A DNA stretch of 64,000 bases from Neodiprion pinetum (Eukaryota > Arthropoda > Insecta > Hymenoptera > Diprionidae): contig NC_060234.1 in NCBI RefSeq assembly GCF_021155775.2, positions 32,733,026-32,797,025 on the forward strand, in the 5' to 3' direction. Made by a program: the position numbers and the translations under genes. Below are positions 49,694-62,721 of this stretch, one piece after another (the stretch's first letter is position 1; the number at the start of each line of letters is the position of its first letter). A model generated the notes under the pieces. That model was given only the letters and a program-made list of their open reading frames with translations. It had not been told where the DNA came from and made no database searches.

Positions 49694-52600
49694 ACGCGGG
49701 AAGTCAGTGTTGATAGGTTCAGCGAAAGCATACCAGTCTCATCTCTTCACCGTTGTTTGTGTCTGTGAATGCGTGCTCGGCACTCGGACTCGGCGCACGA
49801 TTTACTTTTACGAAGCATTAACAAGCCACGAGTTCAATTCATAAACGAGACTATCGAAAGTGGGAAATGAAAGCGTCTTTTTTTTTTTTTCTTCTTACGT
49901 TTCATTTCAATAAACCTTATGGTAATCGAATCTCATTACCACCTGAATACCCGCGTGACTCGCGATATATTATTTAGCAAACAAATTGAGCATGCGCTAG
50001 CGTGTGTGTTTAATGAACCTTTGGATAACCTGCATCCGAGTACTACTACAAGGTTAATGACATTTTAATTAACTGGCTAACGAAGTATGAACAGCTAATT
50101 AAAATAGCCGATGGCATATTCGCCGTGGCGCGTATGAAACGATCGATATATCCTGAGATAGCATCTACCTTCGGCGCAAAAACAAAGGAATGTCGTGCAG
50201 AGGGATATTTCTTTGCGCTGGAAAAACATGGCTTTATACACCGCGATTCGAACTCTTTTTTTTCGTCGTTTTTCTTCCACGCAACTCGTTAAGATTACTC
50301 GATCCCTGCACATTTTACTTTACTGATAGACGGCACATCGTGTTTGCCATTTACTTAATTCCTATCTTTCTTTGTCGACTCAGCTGGCGTTCAGGGCGTA
50401 CAGGGCATGTTACGTGAGCTTATGTAACAATAATTTCTAACAATTTACATGAATTTCCGAGTTTTTGAAACATAAAAATTTTGTACAGCAAATATTCTTT
50501 TCTTCAAATCTCCAAGTGGCTAGTAATGGTCTATTACTTTTAAGAAATGACTGAAACAGCAATGATTTTGTCATCCTAATTCATCGAGGAAAAGCAAAGC
50601 GAGCATCGCTAGAAATGTACTATCTACGTACCACCAGTTCAGTAACCTTGATTTTGAAACGCGCTGATCTCCATGACGACGCTGCTCGCCCATTTAATAA
50701 ATTGATTACAAGTTTCGTATTTGCCGATCACCCGGCCGCGGTACAGAGTTTAAGCTACTCAGGGGTCACTGATCTTACTCAGAAATGATTGAGATTACAT
50801 ATCCGAGTCGCGCAAAAAATTCCTATACCCATAGTATGTTATTAGAAACAGATCTGAATTTTATTAGCATTATTCGATAACCGGTACGTCAGCATTGTAG
50901 ACCGACTGTCGGTGTCCAGTCGTGATGCTGTCAAAGATATTTGTCAAAAACAATAGATCACCGTTGTGACCTCCCGACTCCGTCCTGCCACCATTCAATC
51001 CTATCTCAAAGATCGAGTAGTGGTCACACTGCCCCCCAAAAAAAACCACTGCATGATTTTTAATTTTTATTTTAAATCATATCAGGCTGTCAAGGCATTA
51101 GGATCGCCATATAGTCCATGGCCGCTGTAATATCACCGGGTTTGATCTTTCGGTAACAGTCAACAACCTCGGCGACAAATGATCATCAAAATATTACACC
51201 GTATTCGGAGTTATTTCTGTGGGCAAATTTTCGATCTCAGATTTGAAAAACTGTCCATGCCAAAGTGTTTGGAAAAAAATACTATAGAAGTATAATCGTT
51301 ACACGTTATAAGCCATCGCAGTGACCCGAATGGCAAAAAGGCAAAGACAGATCCGATGCTAACGCGTAACTGATTGACCGTCCGCCCATTTAACCGGTCA
51401 CACCGTAATGTCAGATGATATTTACGATAAGATGGGGTTCCGCTTATACGAACGTTCAAACTTTTGTTCAGTTAGTTTTTTAGTGAAAGCCTTTTAGCAT
51501 TGCAATTCCAGAGAGTTCTGTACGCAAAAAATTACTATTAGTGAAGACTTGTGACTTGTAAGATAGCCTTATAGCAGGTAATGAGTATACGCTTGGGATG
51601 TAGTATTTTTTTATGGACAATACGTTATCGATTTGTGTGTTTTTATACAAGTTTCGCGCATGCCAGTACTTAATTACAACAGCTTAATTGTGAGTCAAGT
51701 CCAACAATTCGGCTACTGCTGCTTATCAAAAAAGAAATTCATGAAGAAATACGAAGACGCACGAGTGTGATACAAAACGTATGCACCAAGTATATATATA
51801 CTCAGAAAAATCAATACCGCTCAGTACTTCTCTTAATCCGGAAATGAAGAGATTAAGTCCTTCGGGTATCTTTGACCAAAGAATTTCTCCAGTGCCGTAC
51901 ATGTATTCCGATGTAGTAACATAGTCATCAATTATTATCCTTATAGATATTTACCCAACAATTAGAGGCATTTAAGGGGTAGTTAGGAAGAAAATGAATA
52001 ATTTAGTATAATATACGCGCAGCGATGGGCGACTAAAAACTGGTTTCTTAATAAGGCTTAACGTTTATGTTGCATGAATTTTGAACACAGTCATAAATTG
52101 GTCGATTAGGTACCTAGGCTTGATTTGCATTTAAGTTTATACCGTCATCCGGTGAAGCAGTTTTAATCTCAATCTCATCGCGGTCAGGTATACAGCAACA
52201 AATTTTATTAACGCTAGATGAAAAATGCGGCACCGCAGTGCATCGCGCTACGGTACAGATATTGCCGGAGATAATTGGTTATTTGAAATTATTTTCACCC
52301 GCAGCCTTCCTATACATTTGTTCCAATTTCCATCGCGCTATTACACCACGTGTACGCAGTTATAACAATAAATTAAGCGTTATACTGACCTGCGGAAAGA
52401 CACCTGAGATATTATATCCGAAAAAACAAACACTCTAGATCCTCAACGACTTTCTTTCAGTCCCTGTATATACATATCAAGCCGTTATCGTAGTAACTAA
52501 CTGTTCCATGCGTGTTCTGAACTATGTATTTTCTACCTACGTAATAATTCCCCTCGACGACCAAGCACGCCTGACTGTCTCAGCTTAGGAATAGGAGGAT

Positions 52601-55054
52601 TATTAATAACCTGCTTTAGAAAAGTGAAATGCACGATTTGACACGAAGTAGCGTGACGAATCCGTCCTAGGCAGAGACCTAGGAAGTAGCCTCACGTGTA
52701 AACACAAGTACTAAACGATCATCCAAGGATCGCACACGATAGAAATATCCTGCCCAAGAGGAAGTTGCGGACAACTAGTTTCCCGATTCGTTTTCGCGGA
52801 AACCAATCCGCCCCAACGGTCGTCAACTTCTTCCGTTTCTGAAACTGCGATTTCTAACTCTGTGGCACAGCCTGCAAAACTTTTACTCCATAATTCGCAA
52901 TGCTAGTATAACTTTGCTTCCGGCTGTCACCGGGATACGACAGTTTGCATCACTATTATAACCATGCATGTTGATCCGCCGAATCTTCCATCTTATTCGC
53001 CTGTCTGCCGGACGATGCGAGGATCGCGATAAGACTTTGCTGAAAAAGTTTAACAGATGACGCAAAGCCGTCTCACTTTGACATCGGTAAATTTTACTTC
53101 CATATGGAGCAAATCCACTAAATAATATCGTCGGATCAATCTCCCCGTGACAGACGCTATTACTTTGTGGCACTTATCCACTGCAGCTGCGTAAGTATTA
53201 CGTCTACGACTATCAGATGCCCATCAATGTTCGAGGCATTATCGACGTGCTGCTAAATATTGAGGTGAAATTGACACCGTGATTGGTAGTTTACAGCGTC
53301 AATCACTCATAGGTACCGAACTCTGGGTCCCGAGTGATCGACCAACTTCTGAAAAACTACCGGCAGATCTTGTCAGGTGTTCGGAATGCTCGTAAATTTT
53401 GATCGGGTCGTGTAATACCTAGCTTATTTATGTGGCTTGCAGCATCGGCTTGATACCAACTTTTGATCGGTTGGTAGTCTAGTAGAAACACACAGGGTAT
53501 GTAATATCTTTCGTGCAATGCCATGGCGCCTCCATTTTTTCGTTCAAATCGGTAAATGCCAAAACATAATGAAGGCTCAATTAATGTAACACCCTAATTT
53601 TCAGCTCGATTTCTTTGATCCCTTCCGAAGAATCAAAGCACGTTCCATGATTTTCTAGACGTTATACTTATAGCCGGATCACATGACATTGATTGATCGA
53701 AAAACTCCATTTCTTATTCTGATCCTGAATTCTTTTCCCCTTAGAATAACCAGGAGTCATTGTCATCAGCTTGATTTGCTTATTACAACGAATGAAGAAG
53801 CAGAAGCGATAGCGATTTACCAGACCTCATATCCGTAATCGAGGATGTTTATAATTCGACAGCTCCGCGCATGTAAATCAATCGCCAATAACATCCGATG
53901 CTTCTTACTAATTTCCCTTTCTACGCTGAGATACGATTTAAAACACGCAGAGTATCAGTATGATTTTTAGATTTTTTTACATACGTGTCTGAAATTTATT
54001 TTCTCTTTCATTCGGGTTCAGTTCGATACGCTCGAGTCATTCAAGATGTCGAGATGTTATCTGTAAATTAAAACTGAGTGAACCGCTTTGTTCAGAGAAA
54101 GAAACAAAAAATTTAGAAGGCAAAAGACACACAGCTCTGCTCAGAGGATCGGCTCTGTTTCGGAGACTGATCGGATGTGTCGTCGGCGACGTTTAGACGA
54201 CGGTAATTAAAGAGGAATCTTCCGACTGGAGTGAAGTTACTGCCTTATTTGATCCGTTTTGAAGCTTCTGATGATCTCAGCTCCGTACCTTTACCTTCGG
54301 GACATTATACCTAGAACCCGGCTTCTCGGATGAGCGTGGATTCGTCGACAGCCGTACACCCGTTGGAAACGTTGATTAATGTCACGTGGAGAGCCGAGGA
54401 CCACGGAGTTGGTCACTGTACCACCATTAGTCTTGCTTTTCATCTCCATTATATCACCACGCATGCAGCTAGCCCCGCGGCCATTCACGCGTTACAAAGT
54501 CCTGCACGGCAATAGGCGGAAAAAAGATTCGCTTGATGGTTGAATGAGTACTGCGGTTCTTTATTGCGATCTTTGGTTTGAAATTTAGAGGAATGTATGT
54601 TTACGGTAAGATTTTTGCAGAATCAGTAATGTGGTTGGTCGAAAATTTCAACGAATGACGATTCTTCAAGTGTTACCAGAATTTCCACCTCTTCAGACTT
54701 CATTCCCGAGGTTGGAATAAATATATCTCTACTGTCCGAGAAGCGGAAACATTCTTCGCTGTGAATTGTCCCGCTAGCTTGAAGTTATTCGCGATTACCC
54801 CCATCAGTCCCATCAGTACGTATACCAACGTGTAGTGCAAAAGTCGCGTTCAAGTGCAGACCCCAGAGTATCGCTTAAAGTTCATCTGTTCGGGAAGAAG
54901 CGACGTCTAGCCAGTGTGACAGATGTGGGTTTCAGCAAAAAAGATGTTGTTGAGATCGTGATGTCTTTCTTTCGATAATAAATATGCGTTCACGCGTCTA
55001 ATGTGAAATATTTATGTATTATCCATAAATGCTGGTACATGTACGAGTATGTAT

Positions 55055-55150
55055 ACATATATATATATACATATGCATACCTGTATATGCGCGTAAACGG
55101 CCAGGGCGTATACACATGTAGATATGTATATGCCTACATGTATACGTATA
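55055..55150. repeat. TA/CATG-rich microsatellite region
   Basis: TATATATATATA followed by degenerate ACATATG, TGTATATG and ACATGTATAC units; a second short TATATATATACATG tract lies about 100 bases downstream. Confidence 0.7.
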
Positions 55151-58100
55151 ATAAGGTAGGTGAAGAAATTATGAAATCAGTCACGCATAGCGTAACTAAA
55201 CACGTAGCATTAATCATACGTACCTCACCTACACTTAAATTCGTTATATATATATACATGTATATATGTTTTGTAGTTATCAAGATGATGGAGTTTGCAA
55301 TCCACGCACGCGGGATGTTTATGGGGTAGCGATAATCTTAATGTAACTTCACAATTACCATCGCTCAACACGCGCATCTTTTACTGCAGGAGGAGCATGA
55401 ATTAATGGTGGAAAAAATATAATAATATTACATACGGTCGTGTGGATCTAAGCTAGGTTGTACGCGTACCGCGAGTGTGGAGCCTCTTCTTCTTCTCCTT
55501 CTCAACGGAATAATCCCATTTGCGTACACGCTGCTCATACTTAAAATCCTCCAGATTATATCGAGAGGGGTTTCGATTACGCTACCGTGCACCGACGTCT
55601 CGGTCGACTCGATGTCCAATCACTTGCCCGCCAGTCATTTAATAGTCGTTATCAGCCACTCGAAATGACTAGGCACCTTTGACGGTGGTGCAGCCGTGAG
55701 TGCAGCGCGATCATCTCCTCTCAACCAAACCAGGTCAGAAAAACTTCCGAGGACCACGATGCGGCGGGGAGATGAACGTACGGATCTTACGAAGCGTCGA
55801 CGTTACACGCACCACACTCACATGTAAATTGAACATCCCTGATCACATGCGTGTCTACCGCTGCGCTATAACGAACCCGCTGATACGTCTATCGATGTAG
55901 TTTATTATTACACAATCCACATTCTGTGAACGACAGATGCGTCCGGGATAAGATCGGGCGGAGAATGATCGGTTTCACCGAAATGGTACTTGTCCGGAAA
56001 AAGATCCTTGAGTTTAATTTTGGTTATACGATGCCATCGGCCGGAGCACGCGATGCACGCACTTCCATTCCTGATTCAATTTCACGCTCTTCTGAACTTA
56101 GTTAGGTATTTTATCTCCTTTTCATCGGAAGTCGGGAGTCATGAACATTCTGGCGCGATGCGCCGATGCTCGTGTATATTCGGGAGCTGACCCTGCACCT
56201 TGCGCCTTTGATCAGACTCGACCGATTTGTACGGGATGACTGTGACCGCGCCTCGTACCCAAAGTATTATTTCATTCATTTTATTATAATTACGCGGCAA
56301 CTCCTCGATGCAACGTTACCGGAAATATTCAATATTTTTCAAAACACGGAGAGTGTGTATCTAAAAGTGGCAGCTAATCTCCAGTCGTATTCGATTCGAG
56401 TGATGTCTCCGTTTACGGGGTGCATGAACTGAAAACATTGAACGGCTCGTTAGAGGACTTGAAAAAATCGGTAATAATCACAGTCTTATGGCTTATTGCG
56501 GCAGAGCCGTAAACGTGGGCACGATGCTTACGATTAGGCTTCCCAACATGTTTTATGTTCTCGTAATTAACGCCGCTTGAAATTCCTGCTAAGAATTGCA
56601 TCGGTTGCTGAAGATCTTCATAATCTTGAAGTTTAAAACCTCTCATGGTCTTCGAACCGAACTCCACCTTCATGTTTTTCGCGGTGGTAGTTGCTGAGAG
56701 ACACCATACGTATAACATGTTTTGGGTTTACCGACTCGAAGTAATCTTGATGAGCCATTCGATATTGGCTCTCCAGATTATCCGATGGCGCCATCCTCTG
56801 CTTTCCATTCCTCTTGAGACGCACATGCATCAAGAACGACCTTGCAGCTCACGCGAGGGGCCGGTTCTCCATGAATTTAAGAAGTAACGCTAAGAAGCAG
56901 CCGGGAGAGAACTCGATCTGGGTAACCACTACGCACATATTTGTTTCGCTTAAGTGAAATGCCGTGTTCTTTCTACTTGTGCTTTCAATTGACCATCTAA
57001 AACAGCGCAGCTCTGATACACGTATACCACTCAAGAGCACTGTTGAGTTTTTAACGCGATCGCGAATATATAACGCGGCATTAATTTTGTTCGGAGGTGA
57101 GAAAGTTGCCCGTTTCAAACATTTGATTCTCATCCCACAGACGAAAGAATACAAAGGTTGAATTATATTTTTCAAGATGTTGACGACCTGCTAATATAGC
57201 CTCTTCAATATGCCTTCGTCTTCGACAGAATTTATCATAATCTCGAGTCTTTCCTTTGTGCGCACTTTGGTATGCAGAAAATATTTGCTCGCTTCGAGTG
57301 GGTAAAAAGAAAAGAAGTCACTGTGAAAACCAATATCGCGAGCCGACGTGAATCATGGGGAATGACAATCAAGTGCCGCACGTAATTGATAGCCTCCTTC
57401 CTACACTCACCCGTTACAGCCAGTCCACCAGGTGAAGAGCAAGCTTCGATACGAAAGGTGAAAACGATGGCGTATTGCTGGTATTGCAAAATATTTCAAT
57501 TACTGTTATGCAAATATGCCTATGCACAATGTATCACGGATATATTTCATAGTCGCAACCGCAATAAGCAATGATTCTAAATCATCCGGGAAAATATGAC
57601 TTACTGCCCATATGGTAGTGAAAGCAGTGGAGAATCTCTACCTCATTCTTATTATTTTGTATTCTCATCATATTATCGTATGCTATCGATTCATATTGCA
57701 CACGCGAGTTTTATTCGTTCCAGCTTCGTGTTTGTGCTTATCGAATGGCACTTTTGTTTGAGCAGCATCGTTTTTATTCGGCCGTTTATAAGACGATATG
57801 AATGCAGTAGCGTGTTGGCCATGATAAAAGCGCGGAACTAAGTACCCACAACAACGACTAGAGTATCAAATATTTGCTGTCTGTACACAGACACACACAT
57901 AATCATCGTCAGAAAATAAATTTCTGCTTGCATAGAGAGCACAAAATAAATTTATCTTAAAACAAACAGCGTTAAGCTACTTTCACAATGAACCTGCAGC
58001 TTATAATTGAATATAATCTAACATAATATGACCTGAATAGGCGCGGCCGGAAATGTCAATTCCGTTAAGTTGATCTATATCGGCATAATTCATTGAAGGC

Positions 58101-58795
58101 TTAAATTAAACTAGATGACCTTAATCCATTACCCCAGCGGTGAGAAAAGTACTTGTACAATACAGAAACTTTATAAAATCTAAAGTACGAGAAAATCATC
58201 CTTCAATGATTTCGGTATTATTTTAACAATTATATCGCAGTCAAAATATGCGTCGCCCATAATTATAGTAGCTAAGCTGATTGAAGAATTTGATCGTGAA
58301 ATTAAAGATACTTATGAAGACATTAAATAATTTCAGAAAAAGTTTTCCTTGAATAAAATTCTTTTTTCTTTTTCATCGAATGTACTACTTGTGGTACGGG
58401 AGACGAAAGTGACTGAGAAAAATTGAATAGGTCGAAATATTGTGATCAACTAGACACGGTCCCCCCAGGTCTTTGAAGATGAGCCACGGCGTAACGAATT
58501 ACGAATTACGAGTGAACGTATGACGATGGCAGAACAATGCAAAGTCAGCGCAGGCATAGGTTGGGGTCGAAGGTACGCAGACGCCGTCGCTATTCGTCAT
58601 CGTAGGCGTACATATGCATACGGCCAGACTCGGCACCGCCCTATATACATATAAACTTTGAACGACGCCGCAGCGTTCTTCCAATAAGAGCGTTTATCGT
58701 CTATCGTGTTTCGTCTTCAAACATAATACGCGCGTGGATTGCCGTGAGGAAACGGCTAATTAGTGCGGTTAGGCCCGACGTTTGACAGAGGGACT

Positions 58796-58830
58796 TCAGT
58801 CGGCCGCAGGACGCAGTGAAATTTGGACGT
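58796..58830 (+). promoter_or_regulatory. Inr plus DPE core promoter of the C-type lectin gene
   Basis: TCAGTC (58796-58801) matches the arthropod initiator TCAKTY. With the A at 58798 as +1, GGACGT sits at 58825-58830, exactly +28 to +33, and fits the downstream promoter element RGWYV(T). No TATA box is at -30. The inferred 5' leader is 81 bases, ending at the ATG at 58879. Confidence 0.7.
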
Positions 58831-58878
58831 TCTCGTGTGGTGTTATTTATTTATTTTTTACCTACGCGTTCCAAAGCT

Positions 58879-59295
58879 ATGTGGAAATTGCTGGTCATAC
58901 TCTTCTTCGGCGGAGTCTTCGGTGGTCCGTTGGGGAACGGATCGCCGCTGGCCTTCAAACCTGACAGCGTCGAAACTGCGGAAGAACCGTGCCATTGTCC
59001 TTCGTCCTCAGTGTCTTCTGCCCAGATCGAATCACCCACCGTGGCGAATCGCCCTCTGCTCTCCTCTGGCACCGGTACCCGCACCAATTCGTTGCAGAAC
59101 CTGGTCTACAACGGAATGCCTTGTGTATGTAGCTTCGGTCCCTCCAGGATTCCGATAAGGGACGACTACATTTACACGCCAGGCATCGGCTCGCACAAAC
59201 TTCACACGCGAGCTCTGGTCTGGAACGACGCGAGGAAGGTCTGCAACGACGAAGGCGGCCACCTTGCTATCATTAACTCTGTCTCCGAGGCTCGG
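58879..59295 (+). CDS. C-type lectin exon 1 (signal peptide, linker, start of lectin domain)
   Basis: Encodes residues 1-139, from MWKLLVIL to SVSEAR, and ends with CGG|GTAACG in phase 0. The frame stays open past the donor into the intron to 59466, but those residues lose lectin character. Overlapping ORFs in the other frames are shadows. Confidence 0.92.
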
Positions 59296-60187
59296 GTAAC
59301 GTTATATTTGTTGATAAAGGACACGCGATCCACCTCGATGACGCACAAGTACTATTCAATGCCTGGATTTTTCCTTGAGCCTCACAATTGCACCCTCATT
59401 TATCGCTGTATTAAATATGTTTCGAGTGTCGTACGAGGTGTACTTGTAGCGTCTCGAGTACCATAATGCAATTACTGGATTGGGGTATGGCACCGTTGAA
59501 AGCGCCTGTGTTTTAACTATAAATACTGTGTTTGGTCCAAAATGACTAATTCTCGGATAATCTACTTAGGGGACTGTATGACAGGACAGAGAGGACGAGT
59601 TTGTCACACCGGCTTACGATTAGCCTACCGTATAATAAATTTTCGTGACGATAATTTCTTTACGAACAAATTATTCCATTCGACTTAACTGTCAAGAGAA
59701 TTAGGCTGTTAAAAACGAATCTAAGACATTGATCGAATAAACCTATTATCGTAAGCCTAAAATCGATTCGTTGTAAATTCTTAGTTGGAATTATCGTCGC
59801 TTAGAGCAAGATTACAAGATAATTAAATCCATGTGATAATTACCATGGTCAATAACCCCCTTAAAATAGGAAATTCCTTGACATCCCCAGGTGCTGTTGG
59901 ACATATTCAACAAGTCAAGTCCGGTGAAGGGCGCAGCCTACGATCACGCGGCGTACCTTGGAATTCACGATCTGTACAAAGAGGGCGAATGGGTTACGAT
60001 TTCAGGGGAATCTTTGGCTCAAACTGGATATACCAAATGGACAGACAAGTGGGGCGGCCAGCCGGACAACGGTGATGGCAAACAGAACTGCGGTGTGTTG
60101 TACAAGGAAGGAGGCATGGACGACGTATTCTGCGAGGCAGCTTTTGCGTACTTCTGTGAACTGCCCACAATTCAGTTCGTCAATTAA
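58879..60187 (+). CDS. Secreted C-type lectin (exons 58879-59295 and 59891-60187)
   Basis: A 237-residue secreted carbohydrate-recognition protein, likely in hemolymph, of the insect C-type lectin / lipopolysaccharide-binding type. A signal peptide occupies about residues 1-21 (MWKLLVILFFGGVFGG). A Ser/Thr/Pro-rich linker with the Cys pairs CHC and CVC runs to about residue 84. The lectin domain follows: Cys122, the WIGL-like YLGI (161-164), the QPD motif (196-198), Cys206, Cys220 and Cys228. The usual disulfides would be 122-228 and 206-220. QPD suggests galactose-type specificity in family terms. The second calcium-site motif WND reads MDD, so calcium-dependent binding may be altered. A glycosylation sequon is at Asn146 (NKS). 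The intron is phase 0 inside the domain. I chose the ATG at 58879 because it starts the signal peptide and follows the predicted transcription start by 81 bases. Confidence 0.93.
59296..59890 (+). other. Intron of the C-type lectin gene (595 bp)
   Basis: Donor GTAACG and acceptor TTGACATCCCCAG. AT-richer than the flanking exons; nothing else seen. Confidence 0.9.
59891..60187 (+). CDS. C-type lectin exon 2 (core of the lectin domain)
   Basis: Encodes residues 140-237 from VLLDIFNKSS to a TAA stop. It carries YLGIHDL, WVTISGE, the QPD motif, NCGVLYKEGG and the final FCEAAFAYFCE, which supply three of the four conserved cysteines. It joins exon 1 at a phase-0 boundary so that SEAR|VLLDIF continues the alpha2 region of the fold. 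Confidence 0.95.
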   Translation: MLLDIFNKSSPVKGAAYDHAAYLGIHDLYKEGEWVTISGESLAQTGYTKWTDKWGGQPDNGDGKQNCGVLYKEGGMDDVFCEAAFAYFCELPTIQFVN

Positions 60188-60339
60188 TTCGATTGTCGCA
60201 ATAGCCGATCTTCGTGGAATTCCGTTTATCGTGTGATGTCTGATCTACGTTATTCGACAACTTCGAAAATGGTGTCATCTATGAAATCATCTTTCTACTA
60301 TTCCATTCGATCTTAGAGACTCAACATGTTGTTATTTGC

Positions 60340-60345
60340 AATAAA
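60340..60345 (+). terminator. Poly(A) signal of the C-type lectin gene
   Basis: AATAAA 153 bases after the stop codon, followed within 30 bases by GT-rich sequence (GTTTGTCTTC). Position and context fit a short 3'UTR. Confidence 0.75.
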
Positions 60346-62613
60346 AATAAGTTTGTCTTCCAAGTTTGATCATCACGCAGCGCAAAATTTACCACTTACA
60401 TGTCTGGTTGCAGTTTATAATAACGGACGGTGAATTCATACAGAACGCGATACGGTTACGGTGCGGTTGGGCTTAAGTCACGATCCTGATGCATCATGCC
60501 TCTTTGTGTGGTTGAAAAAATATGTTGTTTTCTTTCGTCTGAAACTTTTTACACCTCGTTAGCAAATATCTGTACCGATGCTCGAGAACTCCAATTTGCA
60601 CAACCTTTTTAATCTGCTCCTGAAATTTTTTTTCACCAACTGTTTAGCGCACGGTTAACCCAGCTGTGTGCTGTTCGTGAGAGTACGCGGTGAATCGTCA
60701 TTGGCAGAACGATGTTACTCATTTTACTGGATATCCTTGCTAATTGCCAACAAACATTGCTGCCGGCATATGTAAGAAACTTCGAAGGATCGCGAGTAGC
60801 TGACGCTCCCAGACTGAGCCTTGGCTCCTGCGCTCGTTCTGCCATTCTGGCCTAATACACCTCGCGGCGCAGTCTAGTTCATAAATATCGGAACAAGGAG
60901 ATTGAATCCGGCGGGTTTGCAAGTGCTTCATAAATTTCAAATTCTCCGTCTGACGGTAGCACTGCAGCTGAAGTCACCGATCGATATACGGGCGTTGCAA
61001 TATATACTATATCGATTTGCACTTCTTTTTCTTCTCTGAAAATCAAGAACCAGTTGGCAATTATTGCCGCAAGTAGTCACGCCACCGACGGAAGATACTG
61101 CCAATTGGGCGATTCAATTTACCATTAAGATAGGTAGATCTGTTAATTACTGTAATTTATTAACCCTACATATATGCGCACTCGATGCAGCTCGATAGAT
61201 ATTAACAGATATAGCTTTCAATTCCATAAAGTTTCATTTGAGAGGCGAAAATTCGCCTCGGCCTTTATATCACACGCGGCCAGGAAATCCAACTTTCGGG
61301 CCTAGGGTCGTAATGTACTATAGAATTCTATAAATCACAACCGCAGGTGACACTGTGTATAAGAAATCTCCGGCCGTGTTGCGTAAAGATATACCAATTA
61401 CAACTGCATAATTTTGTTTCATTCCTCCATCAACATTTCTCTATGTTTCACAATAACAGAAACCCCATTTCAGGGGAGAATTAGTTCCATGATTTATCAA
61501 CTTTTAATATTCTTAGTTAGTTTTGGAATTTTACCTTAGAATTGATCGCACTCCATGAATAACTTGACTTATTGTTAAACTATATCTTTTCTTTTCCCTC
61601 AATCTTTATTTTTGTGAACAGAAATGCGAAAGGTAATTATTCGATATCTCATGTGAAAACCAAATTTCAATTCAAAAGCTAGAGAAAAATGCAGCAATAT
61701 TGTGATTTACAATACATCGTTACAACAGTGTATCGGTTTCTACGTGTACACCGGGTGCTCTGATGGTAGAACGATCCGCGAGAACATTCTTCGGGTATGT
61801 GCCTCGTGCACAAGCTCCAATTATAACGGACCGGGCGAAAATGCTGTTTAAATTGCAGGTTCGCGCCACTTCGGTGCGTAAAGTCGTTTTTCCCCCGCCC
61901 CCGCCGTTCCCTTCCTCTCTTTCACCCTCTTCATTGATTCAAGTCAATGGGCAGTCCTTGTGGTTCAATGATCCCATCAAACGTTCCAACATTACGCCGA
62001 GATGTAAATCAGCGCCGCACTCAAGAGTCCGTCCCACTGAAGAACTGAAGTATATTACACCGATGTGGATTTATGTAAAGAGACCACCGTGGATTTCTTA
62101 CCACGAAGATTCAATTGTAAAAAAATTAATTGATTTGACCCTGAATCACAATGCGTGCAGATTTTATTGTCAGATCTATACAGTACTTTCTCAGTTCTCT
62201 TCCGATTACGGAGCAGTGTAATACACAACAAAAATCTAGGCATAGCTTGAAGCGAAATAACTTTTCTACTTCGTTTCTTCTAGAATGGAGAGTCATTTGC
62301 GTAAGAAGCAATAAGTGCACCGTGTCAAACCGGATACGGTAAGATCAGACCAAAATAGCCCTGAGTGCAACGCTCTCCCCTTGCTTAAGCTGAAGGAACA
62401 AAGTAATCAACATCAAACCACAGATTTTACTATTACCCCAGCTGCTTGGTGAAGGAGTAAAAATTCAATCCTAGATGCGGTGATGTTTGATCAGGTACCT
62501 ACTACAGTACTTACAGCGACTTTTGAGAAGCAACGTGTCAAAAATCCAAAAGACCGTGGCATTGCGTTATAGTAATACAAAAATAATCTCTCGGTTTCTT
62601 GAAAAGTTAAGCG
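60346..62613. other. Intergenic stretch between the lectin gene and the next exon
   Basis: Contains a perfect 8-bp hairpin, GAGGCGAA-AA-TTCGCCTC at 61242-61259, and a 152-codon + strand ORF (61763-62221) with a Pro-rich run and no recognisable domain. No gene supported. Confidence 0.5.
61242..61259. other. Perfect 8-bp inverted repeat
   Basis: GAGGCGAA, AA, TTCGCCTC. Isolated; no flanking transposon features or target-site duplication recognised. Confidence 0.5.
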
Positions 62614-62721
62614 ATGGATCCCACGTCCGTGGCGGAGCCTGCAGAGGACTTCTATACGGAGGTGTGCAAGGAACCCGAGCCACTTCAAGCTAATGTCACA
62701 CGGCTAGGGAAGAAGGCGCAG
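62614..62721 (+). CDS. Probable first coding exon of an unidentified gene (36 codons)
   Basis: Not recognised. The ATG has G at -3 and G at +4. The 36 codons are GC-rich at third positions and acidic: MDPTSVAEPAEDFYTEVCKE, then PEPLQANVTRLGKKAQ. After GCGCAG|GTGCAG the sequence turns AT-rich and loses coding character, although the frame stays open for 54 more codons to a TGA at 62884-62886. I therefore place a donor at 62722, of only moderate strength. If no splicing occurs here, the product would be 90 residues. No continuation exon was found before the right edge. Confidence 0.4.

Larger units (their letters stand above)
49000..58795. other. Intergenic stretch upstream of the lectin gene
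   Basis: Apart from the candidate promoter at 49661-49693, I see T-rich homopolymers near 49878, TA/CA microsatellites at 55055-55150 and near 55245, and no gene. Minus-strand ORFs at 56413-57175 overlap each other in different frames and match nothing I recognise. Confidence 0.5.

Noticed and set aside
54291..54515. Overlapping ORFs on both strands with CpG-rich sequence
   Set aside because: Mirror-image ORFs with no family match; CpG content alone explains the lack of stops.
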